From positions 1 through 64,000 of the forward strand of contig NZ_MWLK01000013.1 in NCBI RefSeq assembly GCF_002198715.1: 64,000 nt of DNA, read 5' to 3'. This stretch comes from Rhodomicrobium sp. R_RK_3. Its GTDB lineage: Bacteria > Pseudomonadota > Alphaproteobacteria > Rhizobiales > Rhodomicrobiaceae. The notes under the pieces are model-generated. The model saw only the letters and a list, made by a program, of their open reading frames with translations, was not told the origin of the DNA and did not search any database. The translations under genes and the position numbers were made by a program. Below, one piece after another: positions 1-7,835 of this stretch (the first letter of the stretch is position 1; each line of letters begins with the position of its first letter).

Positions 1-35
1 GAGGCGAGTGGGCCCCGGCTCTAACGGCCGGGGCG
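1..35. repeat. Palindromic intergenic repeat, hairpin family 1
   Basis: The arms gccccggc (12-19) and gccggggc (27-34) pair perfectly around a 7-base loop. The reverse complement of this stretch matches 52744-52778 with about two mismatches over 35 bases, so it is one copy of a dispersed element rather than a unique terminator. There is no T-run on either side. It could still end transcription or protect an mRNA 3' end. Confidence 0.6.
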
Positions 36-56
36 AAGGAATCGAAGTTTTGCAAA

Positions 57-92
57 GGTCTCCCATGGGAGAGGGAGCTTGGCTGCGGCATG
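57..92. repeat. Short CTCTCCC/GGGAGAGGG repeat, family 2
   Basis: The stretch around ctcccatgggagaggg, followed by gcttggctgcggc, recurs with variation at about 2217-2342, 33478-33508 and 47709-47860. All copies lie between genes. The core is self-complementary and can form a small hairpin. Confidence 0.5.
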
Positions 93-142
93 ATGAGAGC
101 GGGTCGGCTTAGATCGAAGCGGCTCGCCAGACCTCAAGCTTT

Positions 143-247
143 GTCATTCACGCGAAAGCGGGAATCCAGTACGCCGCAGCATTCGCGTTTAGGGCAATGC
201 CGAACGGAAATGTTGCCCTTTACTGGATCCCCGCCTTCGCGGGGATT
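143..247 (-). repeat. MITE-like palindromic repeat, family 3, copy A (inverted)
   Basis: The element begins gtcattcacgcgaaagcggg and ends ccccgccttcgcggggat. Each end is itself a hairpin, and the two ends are distinct. Read on the minus strand it has the same order as the copies at 17499-17592 and 58395-58503: a CCGCGAAAGCGGGGATCC(A/G)GTAAAGGG-type end, a variable middle, then GCGGCGTACTGGATTCCCGC. It sits just past the 3' end of cobT. Confidence 0.7.
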
Positions 248-271
248 TCGGTATTGCGGTTTGGGAGGCCC

Positions 272-2155
272 TCAGTGCAACTTCTTGCGCCCGCCGCGAT
301 AGCGCGCGGTCGGCACTTCGCGGGCGTGTTCGTCGAACAGCTCCGCCAGCTTCTCCGTCATCGCGCCGCCCAGTTCCTCGGCGTCCGTGATCGTCACGGC
401 GCGGCTGTAATAGCGCGTCACGTCATGGCCGATGCCGATGGCGATCAGCTCGACAGGGGAGCGCGTCTCGATCTCGCGGATGACCTGGCGCAGATGCCGC
501 TCCAGATAGGAGCCGGAATTCACCGAGAGCGTCGAATCATCGACCGGCGCGCCGTCCGAGATCATCATCAGGATGCGCCGCTGTTCCGGCCGGGCGAGCA
601 GGCGGTTATGCGCCCAGGCCAAAGCCTCGCCGTCGATGTTCTCCTTGAGCAGGCCCTCGCGCATCATCAGGCCGAGATTGCGGCGGGCGCGGCGCCAGGG
701 CATGTCGGCGGCCTTATAGATGATGTGGCGCAGATCGTTGAGACGGCCGGGCGCGGCGGGCTTGCCTTGCGCCAGCCATTTCTCGCGCGTCTGGCCGCCC
801 TTCCATTGCCGCGTGGTGAAGCCGAGGATTTCCACCTTCACGCCGCAGCGCTCCAGGGTGCGCGCCAGAATGTCGGCGCAGGAGGCGGCGACCATGATCG
901 GGCGGCCGCGCATCGAGCCGGAATTGTCGATCAGCAGCGTCACCACGGTGTCGCGGAAGGTGGTCTCGCGCTCGACCTTGAAGGAGAGCGGCTGATAGGG
1001 GTCGGTGACGACGCGCGACAGGCGGGCGGCGTCCAAAATGCCCTCCTCCATGTCGAAATCCCAGGCGCGGTTCTGCTGGGCGAGCAAACGCCGCTGCAAG
1101 CGGTTGGCGAGGCGCGACACCGCCACATGCAGATTGCTGAGCTGCTTGTCGAGGAAGCCGCGCAGGCGCTCCAGCTCATCGGTGTCGCAGAGATTTTCCG
1201 CCGCGACGGTCTCGTCGAACTGGCGGGTGAACACCTCGTAGCCGAAGGCGCTCGGGTCATCGAGCACCGAGAGGTTGGGGCGGCGCGGCGGCGCTTGCGT
1301 GCGCTGCTCGTCCTGGCCCTCGCCCTCCATCTCGCCGCGGTCGCTCGACTCGGTGAGCTCGGCCTCTTCCGAGCCGAGGGAATTGGGATCGGTCTCCTCG
1401 TCGGCGGCGACGGGCTTGGTCTCCTGGTCCTGGCCGCTCTGCTCGGACTCGCCGGCGGCCTGCTGGTTGCCCTCGTCCTCATCGCCGGTGGCGCTGTCTT
1501 CATTGCCCTGCGCCTGCTCGTCGATCAGCTCGAGCGCGGAGAGCACGTCGCGCAGCAGGCGGCCGAAGGCTTCCTGGTCGTCGAGATTTTCGGACAGGCT
1601 GTCGATCAGATCGCTGGCGCGGTCATCGATCCAGGGGCGCCAGGCCTCGACCATGGGCGCCGCGCGCTTGGGCGGCTTGAGGCCCAGCATCCGCTCGCGC
1701 ACGATCAGCGCCAGGCATTCGTCGAGTGGCGCATCCTCGCGCGCGGTCGGCATGGCGGCGCGGCCTTCGAACTTGGCCTCGGTCTTGGCGGCCAGATTGG
1801 CGGCGACGCCCCGCATCCGCGTCGCCCCGACCGCCTCGACCCGCGCCCGCTCGACCGCTTCGAACACCGAGCGCGCCATGCCGGCGGAAGGGGCGAGCTT
1901 GGCGTGCAGCGCCGGATTATGGCAGGCAACCGTCAGCGCCAGCGAATCGGCATGGCCGCGCAGCACCGCGACCTCCTTGCGGGAGGGCGCGCGCGAGGGC
2001 TGCGGCAGCGTGGCGGTATGGCCCTTGAGGCTGGGCGTTTCGGCCGAGTAGACGACCTGCAATTCATCGTCGCCGGCGAGCGCGCGCGTCGCCGCCGCCA
2101 GCGCCTGCTTGAACGGCAAACCGGGATCGCTCTTGCGTTTGTTCGAGGTCGGCAT
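272..2155 (-). CDS. cobT: Aerobic cobaltochelatase subunit CobT
   Basis: CobT works with CobS as the chaperone-like AAA+/VWA pair that helps CobN insert Co2+ into hydrogenobyrinic a,c-diamide in aerobic cobalamin synthesis. The 627-residue product has the family layout: a helical N-terminal half (about 1-210), a very acidic Glu/Asp/Gln-rich linker (about 215-290), and a C-terminal VWA domain with the MIDAS motif D410-N-S-G-S-M. Further on, SDGAPVDD supplies another metal-coordinating loop. Length is normal for the family. The gene follows cobS on the same strand with a MaoC-like gene between them. No cobN is present in this window. A long open frame on the opposite strand is a GC-bias shadow. 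Confidence 0.95.
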   Translation of the reverse strand: MPTSNKRKSDPGLPFKQALAAATRALAGDDELQVVYSAETPSLKGHTATLPQPSRAPSRKEVAVLRGHADSLALTVACHNPALHAKLAPSAGMARSVFEAVERARVEAVGATRMRGVAANLAAKTEAKFEGRAAMPTAREDAPLDECLALIVRERMLGLKPPKRAAPMVEAWRPWIDDRASDLIDSLSENLDDQEAFGRLLRDVLSALELIDEQAQGNEDSATGDEDEGNQQAAGESEQSGQDQETKPVAADEETDPNSLGSEEAELTESSDRGEMEGEGQDEQRTQAPPRRPNLSVLDDPSAFGYEVFTRQFDETVAAENLCDTDELERLRGFLDKQLSNLHVAVSRLANRLQRRLLAQQNRAWDFDMEEGILDAARLSRVVTDPYQPLSFKVERETTFRDTVVTLLIDNSGSMRGRPIMVAASCADILARTLERCGVKVEILGFTTRQWKGGQTREKWLAQGKPAAPGRLNDLRHIIYKAADMPWRRARRNLGLMMREGLLKENIDGEALAWAHNRLLARPEQRRILMMISDGAPVDDSTLSVNSGSYLERHLRQVIREIETRSPVELIAIGIGHDVTRYYSRAVTITDAEELGGAMTEKLAELFDEHAREVPTARYRGGRKKLH

Positions 2156-2216
2156 GGTCAGTCCATTCTACTCGACGGCGGCGGTTTTGGCTGGCCCCGA
2201 ACGAAGCACAGCCGGA

Positions 2217-2342
2217 CTCCCTCTCCCTTGGGGAGAGGGTTGGGGTGAGGGGTTGGTGCCTCACCGATAGCTTACAACCCCTCACCCGGCACGCTGACGC
2301 GCGCCACCCTCTCCCCATGGGAGAGGGCTAGGCTGCGGCGAG
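2217..2342. repeat. Compound CTCTCCC repeat, family 2
   Basis: Two hairpin cores, ccctctcccttggggagaggg and ccctctccccatgggagaggg, flank a ggggtgagggg / cccctcaccc pair. They fill most of the gap between cobT and the MaoC-like gene. Versions of the same words occur at 57-92, 33478-33508 and 47709-47860. Confidence 0.55.
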
Positions 2343-2375
2343 GTCGAGGCGTTGCTTCCAACCCATCGATCAATC

Positions 2376-2792
2376 CTAAGGCGCCGGCCAGTTCACGGAG
2401 CGCCCTTCGCAGGTCACGTAGACTTTGCCCGCCGCATCGACGATGCGGCCTTCGAGCGTCGCCAGATTGCCCTTCAGCCCGGCATGCGGCTCGATGCCGA
2501 GCACCTTCCAGGTCAGGATGGTGTCGGTGCCGGCGGGGATGGCCTTCTTGAAGTGGACGTGGAAGTCCAGTCCCACCCCGTCGCCGAGCCCCGTCGTGCG
2601 TGAGGCGACCAGCCCCATCAGCACCGCCGTCATATGCGGCCCGCTGGCGATGATGCCGCCGTAGCGCGAGGCAGCCGCGAACTCCGGATCGGAATGCAGC
2701 GGGTTCTCGTCGCCCGCCAGCCTGGCGAATTCACGGATGTTTTCGAGGGTGAAGCGGTACGGCTTCGCAATCTCATCGCCGACTTTGACCAT
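2376..2792 (-). CDS. MaoC-like (R)-specific enoyl-CoA hydratase family protein
   Basis: The 138-residue protein has the single hot-dog fold of MaoC dehydratases. The hydratase-2 active-site signature is visible as A-G-D28-E-N-P-L-H33, where the Asp and His are the expected catalytic pair. It probably hydrates an enoyl-CoA or related thioester; the substrate cannot be read from the sequence. The gene lies between cobS (16 bp upstream) and cobT on the same strand and is probably cotranscribed with them. Nothing known of cobalamin synthesis needs a hydratase, so the placement is probably fortuitous, or serves CoA metabolism linked to B12-dependent enzymes (inference). Confidence 0.85.
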   Translation of the reverse strand: MVKVGDEIAKPYRFTLENIREFARLAGDENPLHSDPEFAAASRYGGIIASGPHMTAVLMGLVASRTTGLGDGVGLDFHVHFKKAIPAGTDTILTWKVLGIEPHAGLKGNLATLEGRIVDAAGKVYVTCEGRSVNWPAP

Positions 2793-2808
2793 CGCCCGCG
2801 ACCCGCGC

Positions 2809-3795
2809 TCAGCTTAGAGCAACATTCACCGTCGAATCCGGCAGCTCTTCCCCAAAACAGCGCTGGTAGAACTCGGCCACCAGGCCGCGCTCGAGCTCGT
2901 CGCATTTGTTGAGGAAGCTCAGGCGGAAGGCAAATCCGACATCGCTGAAGATCCTGGCGTTTTCCGCCCAGGTGATGACCGTTCGCGGGCTCATCACCGT
3001 GGACAGATCGCCGTTAATGAAAGCGTTGCGGGTGAGGTCGGCGAGACGCACCATGGCGGCGATGGTCTTGCGGCCCTCGTCGGTGTTGTAGCTCTTGACC
3101 TTGGCGGCGACGATGTCGACCTCGTCGTCATGCGGCAGGTAGTTGAGCGTCACGACGATCGACCAGCGGTCCATCTGGCCCTGGTTGATCTGCTGGGTGC
3201 CGTGATAGAGGCCGGAGGTGTCGCCGAGACCGATGGTGTTGGTGGTCGCGAACAGCCGGAAGGCCGGATGCGGGCGGATGACTTTTGACTGGTCGAGCAG
3301 CGTCAGCCGGCCGGAGACTTCCAGCACGCGCTGAATGACGAACATCACGTCCGGGCGGCCGGCATCGTACTCGTCGAAAACGAGCGCGGTGTTGGATTGC
3401 AGCGCCCAGGGCAGGATGCCCTCGCGGAATTCGGTCACCTGCATGCCGTCGCGCAGCACGATGGCGTCCTTGCCGACGAGGTCGATGCGCGAGACGTGGC
3501 TGTCGAGATTGATGCGCACGCATGGCCAGTTCAGGCGCGAGGCGACTTGCTCGATATGGGTGGATTTGCCGGTGCCGTGATAGCCCTGGATCATCACGCG
3601 CCGGTTATGCGCAAAGCCCGCGAGAATGGCCAAGGTGGTTTCGCGATTGAACTGATAGTCGCTGTCGATCTCGGGCACGTGCTCGTTGGCCGTCGAATAG
3701 GCGGGCACTTCCAAGTCGGTGTCGATGCCGAAAAGCTGGCGCACCGACACTTTCATATCCGGCAGGCCGATCACCTCTGAACTGATGGCAGGCAT
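2809..3795 (-). CDS. cobS: Aerobic cobaltochelatase subunit CobS
   Basis: This is the AAA+ ATPase of the CobNST cobalt chelatase, acting in the cytoplasm with CobT. The 328-residue product shows Walker A G71-Y-H-G-T-G-K-S-T79, Walker B LVFDEYD (138-144) and a sensor-1 segment LFATTN (181-186). Length and N-terminal region fit alphaproteobacterial CobS. It stands first in a three-gene run (cobS, MaoC-like, cobT) and lies 92 bp after a J-domain gene on the same strand, an order often seen in Hyphomicrobiales. Confidence 0.96.
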   Translation of the reverse strand: MPAISSEVIGLPDMKVSVRQLFGIDTDLEVPAYSTANEHVPEIDSDYQFNRETTLAILAGFAHNRRVMIQGYHGTGKSTHIEQVASRLNWPCVRINLDSHVSRIDLVGKDAIVLRDGMQVTEFREGILPWALQSNTALVFDEYDAGRPDVMFVIQRVLEVSGRLTLLDQSKVIRPHPAFRLFATTNTIGLGDTSGLYHGTQQINQGQMDRWSIVVTLNYLPHDDEVDIVAAKVKSYNTDEGRKTIAAMVRLADLTRNAFINGDLSTVMSPRTVITWAENARIFSDVGFAFRLSFLNKCDELERGLVAEFYQRCFGEELPDSTVNVALS

Positions 3796-3887
3796 ATGGG
3801 CTTCCTAGACTGATCTCGAATTGACGGGCGGAGCGTTCACCCGAGGCTGGACGGGCAAATTCTTATGGAGTCTCCAGGGTCGGCGCG

Positions 3888-4520
3888 TCAGCAAAACCCA
3901 GCCTGCTTGAGATAATTATAGGCCTGGATGATCTCGCGCAACCGATCCTCGCTGCCGCGGTCACCGCCATTGCTGTCGGGATGGTGACGTTTCACCAGGG
4001 CCTTGAAGCGCGCCTTGATTTCTTCCGGCGCGCTGCTCTCGGGCAGATCGAGCGCGGTAAAGCATTTGCGCTCGGCGTTGCGGATCGGACGGCGCTCCGG
4101 GACTTCCGCCCCCGCGCCGCCGCTCCTGGCCTGTTCGAAGAAGCCGAACGGGTCATGCGTGCCGAAATCGCGCTTGAAACCACCCATATGGCCCTGCGCG
4201 GCGGATTTAAAACCCGTCGCCGCCCAGGCATTGACGCCGGACGACCAGGTCGGGCGGTGGCCGGTGATGGAAGCCTTCTGATAGGTGGCGACGTCCTCGT
4301 CGCTCATGCCGGCGAAGTAATTATAGGACTTGTTGTAGTCGCGCACATGGTCGATGCAGAACAGGTGATAGGACCCCTCCTGCCCGCGGCCCTTCGGCGC
4401 CCGGTGCGTGCCCGGCTTGTTGCAGCCGACCCAGCCGCAGCCGGTCACTTGCTGCGAGCTCAGCCGATCCGCACCCGGCTTGACCCGGATACAATCGAAA
4501 TATTTGGAGTCCAGCTTCAT
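3888..4520 (-). CDS. DnaJ (J-domain) family protein, cobS-linked type
   Basis: The 210-residue protein ends in a J domain (about 153-210) with an intact H180-P-D182 motif, so it should stimulate an Hsp70 ATPase. Its N-terminal half is not DnaJ-like. It carries C28, C33, H39, C55 and H58 in a spacing that could bind zinc (inference). There is no G/F-rich linker or DnaJ zinc-finger domain. I start it at the ATG giving MKLDSKYFDC; an in-frame ATG five codons upstream is less likely. Its position just upstream of cobS suggests a chaperone role around CobST assembly, but that is unproven. Confidence 0.88.
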   Translation of the reverse strand: MKLDSKYFDCIRVKPGADRLSSQQVTGCGWVGCNKPGTHRAPKGRGQEGSYHLFCIDHVRDYNKSYNYFAGMSDEDVATYQKASITGHRPTWSSGVNAWAATGFKSAAQGHMGGFKRDFGTHDPFGFFEQARSGGAGAEVPERRPIRNAERKCFTALDLPESSAPEEIKARFKALVKRHHPDSNGGDRGSEDRLREIIQAYNYLKQAGFC

Positions 4521-4676
4521 GCTTCGTCTATCCAAAGGTCCATAGCAGGGCTATTTAGAGGCCATGCGACACAGCGCAAGTATGCTGCTTCGTGCGGGCC
4601 GACACAAGGGTAAGCAGCTCTTTGCGGCTCTATGGAGCCTGCCATTTAAGCCCTTGCGCCAACTCAGAGAATTCTC

Positions 4677-4967
4677 ATGCAAATCGAAACGCGGATCAGG
4701 GACAAGTTGACTGAGGCATTTTCGCCGGAACGCCTCAAGGTCGAGAACGACAGTCACAAACACGCCCATCACGTCGCCATGCGCGGCGTCGAAAAGACCG
4801 GCGAGACGCATTTCACCGTGACCATCGTCTCGGCGCAGTTTGCGGGCCGGTCGCTGGTCGAGCGCCACCGTATGGTGAACAGCGTGCTGGCCGAGGAACT
4901 GGCCTCGGGCGTGCATGCGCTCGCCATCAAGGCCAAGTCGCCGGACGAGCTGCCCGATGCCGGCTGA
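4677..4967 (+). CDS. bolA: BolA/IbaG family protein
   Basis: BolA proteins pair with monothiol glutaredoxins to handle [2Fe-2S] clusters and affect envelope and stress genes. The 96-residue product has the family features: a His-rich segment E-N-D-S-H-K-H-A-H-H (about 23-32), the FAGRSLVERHRMV helix and HALAIKAKSP near the end. It diverges from the J-domain gene, leaving a 156-bp shared upstream region. Its last 11 bases overlap the start proposed for the aquaporin-like gene, so the two are probably translationally coupled. Confidence 0.93.
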   Translation: MQIETRIRDKLTEAFSPERLKVENDSHKHAHHVAMRGVEKTGETHFTVTIVSAQFAGRSLVERHRMVNSVLAEELASGVHALAIKAKSPDELPDAG

Positions 4968-5673
4968 CGGCACCGACGGCTGGCGGCCCGAACGGCCGGA
5001 GCGGGCTCAAGCTTCGGACGCGCTGTTCCGCAGCGTCACCTCGGAAGCGATCGGCGCCGGACTGATGAGCTTCCTCATCGTCGCCGCCGGCCTCCTCGGC
5101 GAGCGCTTCGCCATCGACAATATCGCCATTGCCTCGCTGGCGACCGCGCTCACCGGCGCGGCGTCCTTTGCAGTGCTCGCCCGCGTGCTGGCGCCGGCGG
5201 CCGTCAGCTACTTCAACCCCGGCGTGGCGCTTGCGTTCATTCTGTCGGGACGAATTGATTTCGTGACGGGGCTTTGCTGCGCGGCGGCTCAGATCGCGGC
5301 GGCGTTTCTCGGCGTCATGATCGCTCATATCGTGACGAATACCGGCCTGGTCCAGGTCGCCACGCAAATTCAAAGCGGCGAAGGCGTCTGGGCCGGCGAA
5401 TTTCTCGGCACCGCGCTGTTCGTGTTCGCGCTGCTGTCGGTTTCGGCCCAATCGCCCGATCGTCTCCCCCTCACCGGCGCGTTCTGCCTGCTGGCCGCCG
5501 CGCTCGCGACGCCCTCGACCAGCTTCGCCAATCCCGCGCTGACCCTGGCCCGCACGCTGACGGACAGTTTTACCGCGATCAGGCTGAACGATGCCGTAAC
5601 GATCGCGGGAATACAGCTCCTCGCCGCGCTTGCGGCGTTTGCCCTGTACCGATGGATGAAGGCGGGGGCGTAG
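4957..5673 (+). CDS. MIP/aquaporin family channel with an altered first NPA box
   Basis: The 238-residue membrane protein has about six hydrophobic segments and the two half-helix loops of aquaporins. The first loop reads Y-F-N87-P-G89 instead of NPA; the second is intact, N192-P-A194-L-T-L-A-R, with the selectivity-filter Arg. The N-terminal 20 residues are polar. I chose the ATG at 4957 because the upstream in-frame ATG lies deep inside bolA and gives an Arg/Ser/Pro-rich tail. It probably conducts water or a small neutral solute. An arsenite or other metalloid role is possible for bacterial MIPs, but no ars genes are near. Confidence 0.8.
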   Translation: MPADGTDGWRPERPERAQASDALFRSVTSEAIGAGLMSFLIVAAGLLGERFAIDNIAIASLATALTGAASFAVLARVLAPAAVSYFNPGVALAFILSGRIDFVTGLCCAAAQIAAAFLGVMIAHIVTNTGLVQVATQIQSGEGVWAGEFLGTALFVFALLSVSAQSPDRLPLTGAFCLLAAALATPSTSFANPALTLARTLTDSFTAIRLNDAVTIAGIQLLAALAAFALYRWMKAGA

Positions 5674-5827
5674 CGCGCACTTGGCGACGCTTGACCGAAC
5701 AAAATAAGAACGGTATTTTCAGGTGGGCAGCTTTGCTACAGTTTGCCCACATCTCCGCTTGCGGCACTTGGCGCGGAGCACGATTTCAGTGCATATGGCG
5801 TCAGCACAAGGACAGTGAGCTACGGTC

Positions 5828-6379
5828 ATGGCACCATGGTTCAATATTCGCAAGGCGGCGCAGGTCGCGGCTTTCTTCACATTGAAGGAGCGCGGCGAGA
5901 TTTACGTCCTAAAGCTCGTCAAGCTGATGTATCTGGCGGATCGCCGGTTCATGGAGCTGTACGACGTTCCCATCCTCAATGATCAGCTCGTGTCGATGCA
6001 GCACGGGCCCGTCAATTCGATCTCATACGACTATCTCAACGGCGCGATGGAATCCGAGCACTGGAACGAATTCCTGCGTGACCGGGAAAGCCATCGCGTA
6101 TCGACGTCGAGGGACGATCTCACCGAGGCCGATCTGGACGAACTCAGCAAAGCCGAGCTTCGCGTGCTCCAAGAGGTGTGGGATCGGTTCGGACATATGG
6201 GGCGGTTCGAGATCAGGGACTATACGCACGACCATTGCCCGGAATGGGAGGACCCGAACGGCTCGAGCATGCCGATCCCTTACAGCCGCGTGTTCAACTT
6301 TCTGCGCAAGGCCAATAGCGCGGAGCTGGAGGACCGGATCCTGTCGGAGCGGCAGGTAGCGACCAGCTTCGACGAATAG
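5828..6379 (+). CDS. Panacea (SocA/DUF4065) domain antitoxin-like protein
   Basis: The 183-residue protein matches the Panacea domain: KLVKLMYLADRRF, the short YDVPILNDQLVSMQHGPV stretch and YDYLNG. Panacea domains act as antitoxins in many toxin-antitoxin systems and, as SocA, as a ClpXP adaptor for its toxin. The domain covers about residues 8-110; the rest is a helical tail ending ERQVATSFDE. The partner gene usually lies directly downstream. Here the next stretch (6382-6781) looks like that partner, broken by frameshifts. The upstream 154 bp probably carry the promoter. Confidence 0.85.
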   Translation: MAPWFNIRKAAQVAAFFTLKERGEIYVLKLVKLMYLADRRFMELYDVPILNDQLVSMQHGPVNSISYDYLNGAMESEHWNEFLRDRESHRVSTSRDDLTEADLDELSKAELRVLQEVWDRFGHMGRFEIRDYTHDHCPEWEDPNGSSMPIPYSRVFNFLRKANSAELEDRILSERQVATSFDE

Positions 6380-6381
6380 CC

Positions 6382-6781
6382 ATGCCCTACGAACCAGGCG
6401 GGGCAAAACCCTACTGATTCCCAGCGGCACCGCGAGAGATCCGAACAAGAAGCACTTGTTCGTCACGCTGACCAATGCCTGCCAAGATGGGCAGCATCTT
6501 CTCATCAGCATTTCGCGCGTGAAAGACGGCGTCCACTAGACGATGCGTGCGTCTTCGAACCCGGCGAGTATGCCTTCGTTCGCGAGAAAAGTTTTGCCGT
6601 CTACCGCCTCGCGAGAATTGAAAAGAGCACGCATTTGGCCCAGTGCGTCGACCGTTGGTATTTCACGCCCAAGGAAGATATGACGCCGGAGCTCGTCGCC
6701 CGGATGTGCGAAGGCATCAGCCAATCGGACTTCATTGCGCAGCGGATCGCTGAATATTATCGCCGGGTGAGCACAGCCTAA
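6382..6781 (+). pseudogene. Frame-disrupted partner (putative toxin) gene downstream of the Panacea antitoxin
   Basis: An ATG at 6382, two bases after the antitoxin stop, opens MPYEPGGAKPY and then stops. The next frame continues LIPSGTARDPNKKHLFVTLT to VKDGVH and stops at 6537-6539. A third frame then continues DDACVFEPGEYAFVREKSF to the end RIAEYYRRVSTA and a stop at 6779-6781. Joined, the pieces give one coherent protein of about 130 residues. Its composition is gene-like, not shadow-like. Each junction would be repaired by one extra base, so the copy has lost two single bases or carries two sequencing errors. I recognise it only as the kind of small protein found beside Panacea antitoxins. 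Confidence 0.6.
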
Positions 6782-6881
6782 TTCAACATCGTGCTTCGTG
6801 ACCGAATGCCGGCCCAGACGCGGCCGCGCCGCTCGCGATCTGCTGAGCGGCGCGGCAGAGTATGTTGCGTCTCGCTGCGGC

Positions 6882-7463
6882 CTAAGCGGCCGAATTGAAC
6901 CGCTGCAACAGCGGGAAATCCAGCACGGCCATGACGAAGCCGTTGCTGTTGTCGAGGGCCTCGCTCCACAGCGAGAGCGGGGTCGGCACCGACGGCTTCA
7001 ACTGCCCAACCACTTCACCGTGGTCGAAGAACAGGTCGGCCTCGTATTTCTTCGCGATGCGCTGCATTTTGCGGTTCTCCGACAGGCAGTTCATATAGAG
7101 CCTGTCGACGCCGCGATTGCGCGCCGCGAGGATGATCTTGCCGAGCAGCTCGGTTCCGACGCCGGAATCCTGATACTCGCGCTCGACCGAAAAGGCGGCC
7201 TCCGCATCGCCATGCCAGCTATCGCCGATCATGCGCAACTCGGCCGCCGCGTGCATCTCGCGTCCGGCGAACGAGCCGTAGATGACGCTTTGGAACTGTC
7301 CGGTGCGCTCGGCATATTTATGGACGAAGGCGTCGTCCACCAGCATCCCGAACCGCATGCGCCGGCTTTCCCGGTCCAGTCTCAGCAGGTGATCCCGAAA
7401 CTTCTCCGTTTCCGTGAACCACAATTTCCTTATCGTTTCTCCCCAGATGCGAGTTTCAGGCAT
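6882..7463 (-). CDS. GNAT family N-acetyltransferase
   Basis: The 193-residue protein has the GNAT core: a beta strand, then the acetyl-CoA loop in SVEREYQDSGVGTELLGKII (about 115-134; the Q/R-x-x-G-x-G/A element appears as QDSGVG), followed by ARNRGVDRLYMNCLSENRKM. The substrate is not evident. Residues such as RLDRESRRMRFGM resemble the uncharacterised GNAT group common in Hyphomicrobiales. I start at the ATG giving MPETRIWGET; upstream in-frame Met codons add a low-complexity basic tail. It is a single gene, divergent from mmsA. Confidence 0.8.
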   Translation of the reverse strand: MPETRIWGETIRKLWFTETEKFRDHLLRLDRESRRMRFGMLVDDAFVHKYAERTGQFQSVIYGSFAGREMHAAAELRMIGDSWHGDAEAAFSVEREYQDSGVGTELLGKIILAARNRGVDRLYMNCLSENRKMQRIAKKYEADLFFDHGEVVGQLKPSVPTPLSLWSEALDNSNGFVMAVLDFPLLQRFNSAA

Positions 7464-7835
7464 ACGCCAAACCTCCAACTGGTTGCTCGCAAAGCGAACG
7501 GGCGCCCTTCCCTCTGTGGCGGACGCCCGATTGCTGCGCTGCACAACTATATGCGCAGTGTGGCGGTTAAATGAAGGTCCACTTAGGTATTAGTGATGTT
7601 GCGGTATGGCAGCCATGCACGCATTGCGCGTCGGACAGCGCGCCACACTTGCTTTGCGAGCAGGCCGGCCGCACAATTCCGCTGGACGTCCCGGCGCTTA
7701 GGGTTAAGCAATTCGGCGGACCCCAATCCGTTGTGAGTAGGGACGAATTGGCGGTTTCGCCGCGCTCGGGGGCGGCGTCGGAATGGCCGGGCCTGGCCTT
7801 GGCTCAACAAGCAATTTTCAGTCGGGAGGCTGCGC
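7464..7835. other. Intergenic region between the GNAT gene and mmsA
   Basis: These 372 bases separate divergent genes and should hold both promoters. Open frames here are short or shadows. I see no convincing -35/-10 pair and no strong hairpin. The only clear signal is the gggagg ribosome-binding site just before mmsA. Confidence 0.4.

Noticed and set aside
197-2248. Very long open frame (683 codons) on the plus strand opposite cobT
   Set aside because: Its codons mirror cobT and the translation is low-complexity Arg/Ala/Leu/Gly with no motif. It is a GC-bias shadow.
2156-4676. Cobalamin riboswitch near cobS and cobT
   Set aside because: The gaps before cobS and the J-domain gene are too short and lack a B12-box-like word.
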